Assembly (NCBI RefSeq): GCF_910591885.1
Contig: NW_025963552.1
Span: 5,952,001-6,016,000 of the forward strand
Origin: Bombus terrestris
Lineage: Eukaryota; Arthropoda; Insecta; Hymenoptera; Apidae
Reading direction: 5' to 3'
DNA: 64,000 nucleotides
Part shown: piece after piece, positions 20,601 through 31,789 of the stretch
Position numbering within the stretch: the first letter of the stretch is position 1
Layout of the letters: each line of letters starts with the position of its first letter
Program-made: the position numbers and the translations under genes
The notes under the pieces: model-generated
Databases searched by the model: none
Seen by the model: only the letters and a program-made list of their open reading frames with translations
Told to the model about the DNA's origin: nothing

Positions 20601-22421
20601 TAAAAGAACTCAACCAAACCATAATAGAATCAATTCACCTGAATGTAGAATCTAATTAACTAATAATCAAATATCAATTATTTTTATTGTATAATTAACA
20701 ATAATTCAAACAAAATACAATAAATAGAACAAATCGAAATGCAATATGTAAAACTACTTACATTCTTGAGCTCCTGCAGAGGCTCTGTCCTCTTGAGAGA
20801 TGCACTGACTCTAGTACCGAAAAAGAATGTTCGAAAGAATATAAAATAAGACCACACTACCGCGACCGCTAAAATTATAATCGGCGAACAAGAACCCCAA
20901 TGTTGTATAAAAAATTGTCTGATAAAATTTTATACCTTCGCGTATGATTATTTAATTGGATTTATTCAAAACGACCGTGATTTGAAAATATTGAAAAATA
21001 CTTTTGCGGAACAAACACTGACTCTACAAACCGCGTTGCACGCAGTCACAAATATTCCCTATTAATAAAGCTGTTTATGGGTGGGGTGGGGTAGGATAGG
21101 GAGTAGAAAAGAAGCGAAATATTGTTTCTATGTTTTTCTCCTTTTCTCTATCGATTTAGAAAATACTGCTACTTTTCTTTTACGTATGAAAAATATTAGT
21201 TTAAAATTATAAGATATTTCTCGATATCGAACAAATGTTTACGAATACCGTGAATGCAATACGATCATTTGCAAGAATTATACTGAATGTTCCTTACTAG
21301 AATATGAAATATACACTCCACTAATACACTATAGTCGCGTGCTATAAATAGTTGAAAATATTTGCAAGAATTCAAAAGTACACAGCTAAATATACTTAAA
21401 TAATACTACAGAAACGCATGCGAAATCTTGCTTTGAAGTACATGAGTTTACTTGCGCGGCACGTCTATAAAAAGAATATAAGTTACGAAGTTAAACGATA
21501 GTAAAAAATATAGTAATGAATATTGCGAAAGATATACTAATGAAAGTAATAAAAAACCGACGCCACCAATAGGCTAGAATACGTTACAAACCTGACGCAG
21601 CGCGATTCATGTTATCGGTACGAAATGAGACGACTAAATGACTCCTTGTACCTTCGTTTCACGAGCAACTTCCAAAGGGGCGTGGAAGGGGGAACACATG
21701 AGCCGATGGCGCAAGCAGCTACGCAGTTAGCGATTACACGTTACTAGACAAAGAAATGTATACATCAGCAAAAACATTCGTCTTCTTCGAAGCACTTCCT
21801 TTCGAAATACGCAGCAGGAGTCTTTCGAATTGCGCAGCACGAATCTTTCTCTACATCGTTATTTGCAAGCATCGTACGATAATTCGTAGCCCTACTAGCA
21901 ACATCACAGACACATTTGCTGAACTTATTACCTCACTTACCTCACTTTATAACCTTAATTTCGTTAAACGAAGCAAGATTTAAACAACAGCATGGAAAAA
22001 ATGAAAAATTACTTAAAATTACTGGTCGGTAATGACCCAGTATGCAGATGAAGGGTTAAGTGTTTTTTAAGTGTGCATTCTCTTTTAATACTAATATAAA
22101 AATAATAAAAGAGAAACGTTATTTATTCCTAAGTGAAAAATGTGGTAAGAGAATAATTTTTTCACGGTTGAAAATTTGAAGTCCATTGATATTTTCTCTA
22201 TAACATTTTTATTATGACGACGTAGTATCTCAAGTTTTGACTAATCCAAAGATTTTTATTCTTAGAAATATCTTGAATACGGAGAATTAAGAAATGTATA
22301 GTGGAGGACGTAAAGAATGAAAATTAATTATGGCGGAGGAATCAATGAAGGAAAGTTAGTTTGCAAATTACTATACGAATGAATATTCAAAATGTCGTGC
22401 AACGATTACTAAACTATTTAA
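20601..22421. other. AT-rich stretch, no gene seen
   Basis: There is a short G-rich run (GGGTGGGGTGGGG near 21079) and a less AT-rich patch at 21590-21740. I could not assign either. I see no coding sequence, RNA gene or element ends. Confidence 0.6.
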
Positions 22422-22602
22422 TTAACACTAACCTTACCAGGCCTAACCAAATGACTGGTTTAAAGATCTAATTTAGAATTCTACATTTATCGTTATTTCG
22501 TTTGTTCATATAGCTTTAAGTGAATTCTTACATTCTCCGATTAATTGATTTCTCGACTTTTAAAACCAGTTATTTGACCAGGCCTGGTGAGATTAGTGTC
22601 AA
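22422..22602. mobile_element. 181-bp foldback MITE, piggyBac-like ends
   Basis: About 45 bp at each end are inverted repeats: TTAACACTAACCTTACCAGG at the left, and TTGACACTAATCTCACCAGG as the reverse complement of the right. The TTAA at the left and its one-base variant at the right fit a piggyBac-type target. The interior is non-coding. Confidence 0.65.
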
Positions 22603-22685
22603 AAGCCAGCCTGAAATTTTCTTCAATTTCTGATCCTCGGCTGATTTTCAGTATTTTGCCTTCGACTTTTCACCACCTATTAGAT

Positions 22686-22920
22686 TTGAGAAACGAAATG
22701 CAATGTAAGACATGCCAACGTTTAGGCCATGTTGCTTCTAACTGCAACAGACTGCCGCAGCCTTAAATTCAACGTTAAATTACGATCCAGATGAACGTAT
22801 TGACCCAGATTCCTATACCGAAAAAAGCGAGAATAACACAAATCATCCTTGTTACGTGTCGTGTAAAAATTATGGCCATCCTGTTCACATCAAGATTCCT
22901 CTTGACGCTTATTGTTAATG
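22686..22920 (+). pseudogene. Fragment with one CCHC zinc knuckle (retroelement gag remnant)
   Basis: At 22704-22745 the frame reads CKTCQRLGHVASNC, a perfect CX2CX4HX4C knuckle. About 50 further codons in neighbouring frames look coding-like but stop soon. It is a gag remnant of an LTR or jockey-type element. I cannot tell which. Confidence 0.4.
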
Positions 22921-23399
22921 TTAAAAAGGCGATGGCAAAAGAGAATTTGGAAGATTAACGAAGAGCGATACAAATAAATACGAATCGTTCGTGAAACAAG
23001 TGACTCAAAAATTACTTGCTGTGAAATTCCATCGAACTGGATAATTCTCCTAGACCATGTATTCCCTTACTTCATCGCGATATATCTGATAGCTACATAC
23101 GAGTCACAACCCTAACCCTGTCCTCGGAGAAACGACTAAATACTACAATACCTATGACGTGAGATCAGTGCTTCAAAGATCACCCAGAGTTGAAAGTCTA
23201 CATTTATAGGGGAAATCTTCACGCTTATACCGCAGCAACATACCTCAAAAGTGAACCGGCTCCTCTCGCTTCACTAAATAATAGGGCGACGATCCTCTAG
23301 ACGAGTCCAGTATAACCCCAAACTCTTCTGCCCTGACGTCACCTTAGGCGACCACTTCTAAACATTCTCCAGACAGCCGATACTTGAACATTACACATG

Positions 23400-23700
23400 G
23401 CGACCTTGGCGACAATGTATATTGCCGGAGTACCTGAGGATTCATCTATGTCCTAACGGTCCTTCCACCGAATGTTCTAGAAGCGTAGCAACAGTCACGT
23501 ACGCCTACAGGGTAGTGGGGATAATGAAGGATAACAAACAAAAGAAGAAACAGATGTCACCGAAAGTAAGAAAATATTGTAAGAGCCTCAGTCTCTAACG
23601 GCCACGGCTAGAGTTCAGAAGTGTATAAACGAGGAAAAAATAAAGTTTTCTTCTTTCCTTTAAATTTCTTTCTTATTTTACGTGACACCAGCAACTCGGC
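23400..23700 (+). repeat. LTR-like repeat family B, copy 2
   Basis: It matches the reverse complement of 20160-20345 over about 180 bp. AATAAA at 23639 and a T-rich stretch follow, as in the 3' part of an LTR. Between 22920 and 23400, and from 23700 to 24620, I see no other feature. Confidence 0.5.
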
Positions 23701-24620
23701 GTTAAGAACAGAGCATCGCTCGTAGCATTCAAGATTTCCAAACATATTCTAGCGACACGTATAGCCAATAGGAAGCTACATCTGTATATCCATTATTAAA
23801 CTATGTCTTGTCCCTTGACAATGTTTCCAATCAACGAAAAAAGTTTAAGAGAAAACAGTGCTTGCCCTCCTTATAAGTGATATATCATAATAGAACTTTC
23901 GGGCAACCGACTATATCAGGTCAACTGACTCAGAGTTCAAAGTAATTTCCCGTGCTTCCAAGTTTTTTCCTAAAATGCGATTTTGCAAGTAGATAGCTGC
24001 CACTGTAAGGTATTATTTAAAATATATTTAAACCGCGAGAAAATTTCGGAAATCCCCAAGAAACATCTCCAAAGTAACAGCTCAACAACGGTGGAACTTA
24101 CTTAGAGCAGCCTCTATTTCTGTCAACAAACAAGTGGTTCGTAATGTGGCGACCTCTACTCGAGGTTGCGAGTGGACCTCGAGCACCGCACCTGGAGACG
24201 TACCGACCTGTACAACACATACCGTCTCGAGAACCAAACTTGGCAAACCGCCACTTTGTCGGGAACTACTAATATTTTTTTTAATATTTTTATTAAATTG
24301 AATTTTACCAAAAACCATGTGTTAAATTTGTATTATATATTTTCCGGCTTGACATTGGATGTCTATATGCCATTGGTCAATCATAAATATTTCCGTTGTT
24401 GTTTTTAATACTAGATAAACCATTTATGACCGATTAGTCACTTATTATAATTCGGCATATCCTGTTTTTTATTTGTTAATTTACTTCCTTTGTTTTCAAT
24501 TTTACCTTCTTTGTTTTAAGCTAAATTTATTTCGAGTAACTCGAACCTTGATTTAGTTATTACTAACTTCCTGTGTATTCGTATTATGCGGCGATATGAA
24601 CTATCTACCATATACCACGG

Positions 24621-25841
24621 TTAAGGAGGTATTCTAGTCTAGAGGCATGAATTTTGGGTGGATTTTGAAGCTCAGTACTAACGAAATAAAAAATATTTTT
24701 ACTATACATTTTTTTATCATTTGTTTATTGGTATTTCAAGATTACATAAAAAATTAACAGAAAAAAACTTAAAATTCACAAAGTGGCGAAGTGGGGGGTC
24801 CAAAAAAAGGGTGTCCTGGCGTGCATGATTTCAACCCTTCTAGTGATTTCAAGCAAAAAAGCCTCATGGATTCTTAACTAGTATAGATGCGGCTATAGCC
24901 TGAACCCCGAAAAAGTAAAAAAAAGTTTGAAAAAAAGTTTCCTTTTTGGCATGTTTTTTTGGCAATTCCGAATTATTTAAAAATAGTAAAATTAAGAATT
25001 TTGATCTGAGCGTAATGGTGGCGATAGAGGAATGTATGAAGAACATTCAGACCAAATCTCAAATAAATCGGTTCATTAGAACTTGAGATATCGTGCACGC
25101 CAACAATTTCGAGAAAAACGCGTTTAAAGCTTTGAGACAAGTTTCCGGCAATTTTACTCATAGAATGGTACAGCATATTTACATATTTTTAATCGGCGAT
25201 TCCTGCTCTATACAAGAAACCTTCCTCTACTTCAAACTGCTCATTCTCCGAAGTTCTTTCATGGAGACGAGCAGTTCTGGTTTCCTTCGATGCCTCTAAA
25301 GCTCGGAGTTCAGAGCGCTCGATACAAACTTCGTCTCGCATGACTGCGAACGCATGAGCTTCTGGGCGAATCGTGATTTCCACGGCACTTCGGATTTTTA
25401 ATATGGGTATAAAACCTTCATTAAAAATACATACTGCGAAGAAAGTGAAAATTTGAATTGTCCGCGTTCCTGCGTGGATGTGCTTCGGTGCAAAAGTCCA
25501 TATTAACGAATTTAACGATTCGTTATTATTTTGGATTTCAGAACCCAAGCATCGTTCCAATTGAATTATTGAATTAAAAATACATGAAAAAGGGATAAAG
25601 TACAATAAAGGTTTTATGAGAGTATTCATACGTAGGTACTCGGGCAGAGTCTACCGTCTTCTGTTCATTTGTTCCGATCGAACCGGAGCAGATGCTGCGT
25701 CACAAAAATAGCTATAACTCATGAAATAATTGATATTTTGAAAAATCCTTTTCAGGGCATATTCTTGAATGTCTAAGCATTGGAAATATGAAAAAATAAT
25801 TTTGGATTTTTTCGAATTTGTACACTAGAATACCCTCTTAA
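24621..25841. mobile_element. Kolobok-like DNA transposon copy 1 (TTAA-flanked, non-autonomous)
   Basis: The ends are inverted repeats: GGAGGTATTCTAGT at 24625 and, on the other strand, GAGGGTATTCTAGT ending at 25837. Both sides carry TTAA (24621-24624 and 25838-25841). The interior matches 55525-56047, 60421-60538 and 61240-61400. It includes the last codons of the transposase of that larger copy (- strand, near 25415-25440). TTAA targets are known for piggyBac and Kolobok elements. The transposase type favours Kolobok, which is an inference. Confidence 0.65.
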
Positions 25842-26330
25842 GTAGCTTTCAGTAAAATATAAATATCTAACAAAATCAACGCCACTAAAAAATTTGTCGA
25901 AAAGAAAGTGATATCCCTTATTCAAACAATTACTTTCTTTTAATAAATTTACCACGACATCACATCCAAGCCCGAACTTTCTTTTGTCGCTATCAGTTTC
26001 TCGTTTTGAGCATTTGTAACAATGAAACGTCAAACAATACCTTGAAACTGCATCGCGCAGCATGCACAATTTTATATCTCAGCGATGATGTTTCTTATTT
26101 CGCAAGTATCGGATTACGCTCGAATGCCACAGCGTCCCAACTAACGATTCATCAATTGATGATTCTTTATGTGGTGTACAATGTAACTTGAAGACTCTGT
26201 TAGCGTGTCTAACAATTGACTCAAATTTTGCACAGAGATTGTTTTTCTCGTGACCCGGTGGAAAATATAAAGAATTCTCAATCAGGCGAAAATATTTTAA
26301 AATTTGTTTAAATCTGTTTCTTGGAGACAT
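25838..26330 (-). pseudogene. piggyBac transposase fragment, frameshifted
   Basis: The - strand encodes the central catalytic region of a piggyBac DDE transposase. NRFKQILKYFRL is followed by SIDESLV with the first catalytic Asp. After a frameshift near 26075 comes the segment ending in FDKFFSGVDFVRYL, which carries the last conserved Asp in the position of TDNFFT. The zinc-binding C-terminus and N-terminus are missing. The frame runs into the terminal repeat of the Kolobok-like element at 25837. Confidence 0.75.
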
Positions 26331-26412
26331 TTATCGGAAGCATGGTATGTTCCGTGAATTTTCGGTTCGATACGAACATATATTGCATTTTTTGTAATGC
26401 CCATTTCTAGTA

Positions 26413-26760
26413 GCATTGCTGTTGTCACGTAGGAGACACAAGAAATCACGAAAAAGACAGATCACCAGTGATCTCTTCGCGTCGCAGTTCGAACATTTCA
26501 CGAATAAGCTGAATATATTGAACTTTACATATGGTAATAGAATTTATTATGCGAATCTAACAGAGTGACGGTTCAGAGTGTTACAACAAAAAGGTGTCGG
26601 ACGCTGATTTGGGAGGATTTTTATACCGAGATTTTAGTCTCTCCGGAGGGATTATCGTCGGGTGTATATCAAAGGCGGCTAATCCGTTACTATCTGATTA
26701 TTGTTTCGATAGCTGTGGCATGCAGGATGTTTCGTCTACCCTATTACTGCTTCTAAGCGT
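26413..26760 (+). repeat. LTR-like repeat family B, copy 3
   Basis: It matches the reverse complement of 20340-20480, including GAGTGACGGTTC and GGTGTATATC. A start at TGTTGTCACGTAGG (about 26409) is possible but unproven. Confidence 0.5.
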
Positions 26761-26950
26761 GTGACATTCTCGAGCGTGGGATAGTGTAAATGCCTTAATC
26801 TCTAACACAGTAACTCGTGTCCAATTCTCAATTTTAGATGATTGTGATTCTCCAGACAAAAGTCCTAAATATTCCGCGTAGTAGTATTAGGTTGTCCGAA
26901 AAGTTTCTTTCGTTTTATAAGGAAATAATAGATGCAATGTTTTTTGTTTC

Positions 26951-27130
26951 TGTTAGGACCGTTCGCGGAGAGACGCGGTTGCGAGGAAAACGCGTCAGCC
27001 AGAGGCGTAAATTCTTGCTACGATTCCAATAATCGACGCCGCGAATTAATCGGTCCCCTGTTTCGATTAAGATAACAGAGGTGATTAGAATGAGTTTAAC
27101 ACTGAATTAACAGGGTTAATATAAACTTGT
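26951..27130 (+). repeat. LTR-like repeat family A, copy 1
   Basis: TGTTAGGACCGTTCGCGGAG begins a segment that recurs at 48548-48720 and 62674-62830. Shared strings include GGAGAGACGCG, GCGAGGA, AATCGACGCC and GTGATTAGAATGAGT. It looks like the start of an LTR. The sequence downstream to 28017 shows no gene. Confidence 0.5.
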
Positions 27131-27728
27131 ATATCTAACAATATTTAATATTATGATGAGCACGTCACACATTATTTAATGACAAATACAATTAGTCTGA
27201 TACAGGAATTCGACCCGACGCGAAGAAACAATACGAGACAATTGATAATCGCAAAAAATAAGTGAATCACGCGAAATCACATTTTAGCGCCACGAGGGTC
27301 ACCGTTTACCTCTGCGAGATAAATTCATTAAAAACATGATTGTACACCGTAACTTATATATTATATTAATAAAAAGATTATCATTGCAACGCGGACAATC
27401 CCTGTAAAACTAGCATGGCTTTCGACGTGTTAATAATCTATGATTGTATATATAAAAAAGAAAGAAATAAATACATTTTTAGTACTACACAAGGTTACTA
27501 TGCCTTGTATCATTTTCTCATACACGTACAAATAAATTAACATGTGTTTTAAAAGTGAAAGAAGTTACATTTCTTGGTATGCAGAACTGCCATGATAATA
27601 GACAAAACCAAGCTTTGCTTGGAAAATTGTCGCGCTATATTTTCGATTTATTGTTTGCATGGGAAATCATTTTCTTTCGACTTTTACCACAATTCTGGGA
27701 ACAGATATTGAACCACGATTTTTCCCGA

Positions 27729-27784
27729 TTAAAATTTAAACTACTTATTACAATACTTAAAATTTAAACTACTTATTACAATAC
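27729..27784. repeat. Perfect 28-bp tandem duplication
   Basis: A 28-base unit beginning TTAAAATTTAAACTACTTAT occupies 27729-27756 and is repeated without change at 27757-27784. The lack of differences suggests a recent event. Confidence 0.9.
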
Positions 27785-28017
27785 TTTATGCAATATTACT
27801 TTTGCAACTAGAATTGTTAGTGCGTGTATAAACTAAACGTGGAAATATTATGGAAATGCAAGGAACAGCAGGAGTCGGAAGTCCAGCAAGAATCTACAAG
27901 TCGAAAACAGTCATCATCATCATCAACATGAAAGGAGTCTCAGGTCGTACTCGTTCGTAGTTGTCATATCAAATACTCAATCTTGTATCACACTGAAGTT
28001 GTTGGATCAGTCAAAAT

Positions 28018-28310
28018 TGTTGAAGTGGTCACCACTTCTAGGAAAACTCCACATCTGGTCTTTTTAGCTTTCTCAAGCGCTGAAGCCATCGACAGCACAT
28101 AGACAAAAGAATAGCAGGGAGGCAGACCATAAACTGTAGACAGGCGACGTTGGCTTCGGGGTTTTCAGTCATAAAGTAACACTGCTAGCGTGCGGATCTG
28201 GACCAGCTCAAATTGTATTCCTGTATTTCATTATTAAGTCAAATATATACTTTGTATCTTGCACTTCATCCACGCGTTTTTCTCTCTTTATATACTGAAT
28301 AACCTCAACA
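28018..28310 (+). repeat. Copia-2 5' LTR
   Basis: 293 bp, TGTTGAAGTGG to CCTCAACA. It matches 31376-31667 with few differences. The terminal TGTTGA and TCAACA are perfect inverted repeats. Confidence 0.9.
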
Positions 28311-28325
28311 GGTTATGGGCCCAGG
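28311..28325 (+). promoter_or_regulatory. Copia-2 primer-binding site (internal initiator Met tRNA)
   Basis: GGTTATGGGCCCAG directly follows the LTR. It is complementary to the anticodon region of initiator methionine tRNA, as in Drosophila copia, where a tRNA half is the primer. Confidence 0.85.
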
Positions 28326-28405
28326 GCTGTAAAGTGTAAGATAGCAACGCGAAGTGAATAAATTGTCAAAGTATTGTGCTTAGTAAAGTAAGTGATAGTG
28401 CCAAA

Positions 28406-30712
28406 ATGGAATCTGCAAGTGCGAAGATCGAGATGTTACGTGGCGAAGAAAACTGGCTCCAGTGGCGTTTTGTCATGCGTACACTTTTGGAGGAAGATGA
28501 CGACCTGATCAACGTGTGTGAAGGGAATCTGTGTCATCCAGGTAACAGTGCGGAGAAAGAAATCGCCCGTAAAAGATTTTTGAAGGCAGATCGGCTAGCG
28601 AGAAAATTAATTGTGACCTCAGTAGGAAAGAAACCGTTGGATCTTCTTTTACGTTGCACAACAGCACATGAAATGTGGAAAAAGTTGAATACAGTATATG
28701 ACATGAAGTCGTATGAGAATCTAAGTATGGTCCAGAAGCAGTTCTTCAATTTTAAATGGGAAGAATCTGAAAATGTATCTTACAACTTATCAAAGTTGGA
28801 ATTGATAGCGGCGAAGATGAAAACTCTTGGAAGTGAAATTGGCGAGAAAATGCTGATAACACGCATTTTATCGGTGTTACCGAACAAATTTGACCATTTT
28901 CACAGTGCGTGGGATTCGGTGGAAGAAGAAAAGAAGACCTTAGACAGGCTTAGTACCAGGCCGATGGCGGAAGAAATCAGATGGAAGAAAGACGACCAGG
29001 AAACATCGATGGCGCTGGTAACAAAAGGTAACAATTATAAAAGGGAACAGCAGAAGCAGTCAAGCAAACGTGAATACGAGAAATAAGGACCAAGCTGTTT
29101 CAACTGTGGAAAAGTTGGCCATCTAAAGAAGGATTGCTTTAGATGCTTTACATGCAAAAGGAAAGGCCACACCAGCAAAAATTGCTTCAAAAATAAGAAA
29201 GGAAACAACAGCAGAGACAACCAGGAACCCAGTATTGAAAATCGAGATCACAGCGGAATTGGTCTATTAGGAAGCACCTCAACGATACAAGTGGCAAACC
29301 ATGATGCTTGGATAATCGACTCAGGAGCTACGAATCACATGACAGGACGACAAGAATGGTTCAGCGTCTTCGAAAAATTCGATAACACGGTGAAGATAGA
29401 AATCGGCGATGGTACGTTCATGGATGCGTACGGCAAAGGAAAAATCAAGGTAGAGACTTTTGTGGGCGGCAAATGGGTAGCATGTACAATGAACGATGTC
29501 TTGTATGTACCAGGTATGAAAAGAAATCTATTTTCCATTAGATCTGTTGCCAGAAGAGGTATAGATTTCTGTATTCTAAGGGAAGGGAAAAACTGCATGT
29601 TTTTACAAAATCAGAAAATAATAGCAAGGGGTTCTGTTATTGGAAATTTATATAAGGTCGACATGCGAGTTATCATACCGTCAGTTTGTAATCTTAGCAA
29701 TAGAGCGGAGTCAAACGCGGACACACTGCAGTTATGGCACGAACGGCTATGTCATCAAAACATCAGACACGTTAAGGAATTTTTAAAGAATTCGAATATA
29801 AAAGTTGTAGAGGATAGTAACTTTTTCTGTGAAGGTTGCGCGTACTGGAAACACCATAGATCGAGTTTTCACCAGAAAACCAAGCGTGCGACTAAACCTC
29901 GCGAAATTATTTATACGGATGTATGTGGACCCATGGAAGTCGAGTCATTAGGCAAAAAATTGTATTTTCTTGCGTTTAAAGATGATTTTTCCAAATTCAC
30001 AGAGATTTACTTCTTACGACATAAGTCAGAAGTAATCGAAAAGTTGAAAACTTTTTGCCTAGAAGTCGAAAATCAATTCAATGATAAGATCAAAGAAATT
30101 CATAGTGATGGAGGGAAAGAATTCAAAAATAAAGAAGTTAAAGAATTCTTAAGAAGTCGGGGAATTAAGCATACGATTAACGTCCCATACTCTCCTGAAC
30201 AGAATGGCGTCGCAGAAAGAAAAAATAGAACAATAGTAGAAGCAGGGCGGTCGATGTTATATTCGAAATCTAATCTACCGCTGTTTTTATGGGCCGAAGC
30301 CATGAACACCGCAGTGCATGTCATAAATAAGACCGGGCCGACAAGACAAGACAAGAAAACGCCATATGACCTGTGGTACGGGAAATCGCCAGATGTAGAA
30401 AAGTTTAGAGTTTTCGGTACTGAATGCTTTGCACACATACCTGCGGAAAAGAGAAGGAAATTGGGCAAAAAGGCTAACAAAGGATATTTGGTAGGCTATC
30501 TAGATGACGGACAAGGGTATCGAGTGTACGTGCCGACCGTAAGAAATGTAATATTAAGCCGTGACGTAATATTCAAGCCCGAACTAGAAACTGAAAAATT
30601 CGTTAATTTAAGTTTACCGAAAATTGCCGAGCGCGAGGATGTGCGTGCACAGAGCGATAGAGTATGTACGTATGAAAGTGCAGAGAGTGAAACTGAAAGC
30701 AACCTTTTATAA
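28406..30712 (+). pseudogene. Copia-2 gag-protease-integrase frame with one nonsense codon
   Basis: I chose the ATG at 28406 (context CCAAAATGG). The frame runs to 30712 with a single stop, TAA at 29084-29086. Gag carries the typical copia start (EENWLQWRFVMRTLL). Two zinc knuckles follow the stop near 29095-29190 (CFNCGKVGHLKKDC and CFTCKRKGHTSKNC). The protease site is IIDSGATNHM near 29312. The GAG-pre-integrase segment has LWHERLCHQN. The integrase shows YTDVCGP, SDGGKEF and VAERKNRT, so Asp, Asp and Glu are all present. It ends in an acidic linker just before RT. Confidence 0.85.
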
Positions 30713-31142
30713 CTAGCGAGAATGTGAGACAATTGAGAGATAGAGATAAGATCAAGCGAACCGATTTTTATGGTAACCCAGTAACGTACGTAGCGAAAAA
30801 ATTACCAGTGGATTTTAACGAAGCGATGAGATCCGAAAAGAAAGAAATTATGTGGCTAAGAAAATATTTCTCGAATGCAAAATATTTAAGTATACGCTAT
30901 GTGTAGATAATACTAGTGCCGTAAAATTAATTAAGAATCCTGAATTCCATCAAAGAAGTAAGCATATTGATGTAAGATACCACTTTTTGCGAGATTTATA
31001 CAATAGAGGCGAAATTGATGTAACATATGTAACAAGCGAAGAGCAACTGGCAGATATATGTACAAAAGCGTTGTCAAAACCAAGATTTGAATATTTAAGA
31101 CAAAAGTTAGGTTTGAAAAATAAAAAAGATGTTAAGAGGTAA
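30713..31142 (+). pseudogene. Copia-2 RT start joined to RNase H end (RT core deleted)
   Basis: The RT opening (VDFNEAMRSEKKEI) near 30810-30845 is followed at once by the RNase H C-terminus in another frame. That frame is 30852-31142, with DNTSAVKLIKNPEFHQRSKHIDVRYHF split over it and ADICTKAL near 31050. The catalytic YVDD and most of RT and RNase H are missing. The copy depends on another element for mobility. Confidence 0.8.
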
Positions 31143-31157
31143 TTGTTTATAGAGATG

Positions 31158-31212
31158 TAAAGTTTTTAGGGAGGGTGTCGAAGTAACTATCACTTCTAAA
31201 AAAAAAAAAAAC
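31158..31212 (+). repeat. Extra polypurine tract and truncated copia LTR start
   Basis: TTTAGGGAGGG is followed by TGTCGAAGTAACTATCACTTCT (31173 on), which resembles an LTR start of the copia-2 type. The solo LTR at 36898 starts in a similar way. It then breaks into 13 A residues. A second element end, with its own LTR, follows 165 bp later. Confidence 0.7.
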
Positions 31213-31375
31213 TCTACATGATCTGTTTAGTCCTCTCGTGTTTTAGTAACAAACTAATTTGAATGGAAAAGAGAAAGGCAGCTGGCAAATGTATTTGTGA
31301 AGACATTGACAAAATCAAGAGTTAGAAAAATATTAAGATATAATTGTTTGTAGGGATGTAGAGTTTTAGGGAGGG

Positions 31376-31667
31376 TGTTGAAGTGGTCACCACTTCTAGG
31401 AAAACTCCACATCTGGTCTTTTTAGCTTTCTCAAGCGCTGAAGCCATCGACAGCACATAGCAAAAGAATAGCAGGGAAGCAGACCATAAACAGTAGAGAG
31501 GCGACGTTGACTTCGGGGTTTTCAGTTATAAAGTAACACTGCTAGCGTGCGGATCTGGACCAGCTCAAATTGTATTCCTGTATTCCACTATCAAATTAAA
31601 TATATATTTTGTATCTTACACTTTATCCACGCGTTTTTCTCTCTTTATATATCGAATAACCTCAACA
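31376..31667 (+). repeat. Copia-2 3' LTR
   Basis: 292 bp, preceded by the polypurine tract TTAGGGAGGG (31366-31375). It is near identical to the 5' LTR. Confidence 0.9.
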
Positions 31668-31789
31668 ATACTAATTGCTAGTTCATTGCAGTTATTGAAA
31701 TTCGTGTCTGGTGAATACAGAATTGTTTTCATAATTTTTATAAATAAAGCATTCAATCACACGAAATTTTTTAAATGAACTGACAGGAG

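Larger units (their letters stand above)
28018..31667 (+). mobile_element. Copia-2: LTR retrotransposon lacking the RT core
   Basis: LTRs begin TGTTGAAGTGGTCACC and end ACCTCAACA. Between them are an internal-type initiator tRNA primer site, a nearly open gag-protease-integrase region, an RNase H remnant and a polypurine tract. The RT is deleted. A second, broken element end with an LTR start lies at 31000-31212 before the true 3' end, so the 3' part looks recombinant. Flanks show no matching 5-bp duplication (AAAAT and ATACT). Confidence 0.85.

Noticed and set aside
24082..24318. 78-codon frame on the - strand and the overlapping + frame
   Set aside because: No motif, no repeat partner that would support either. 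Length is within chance.
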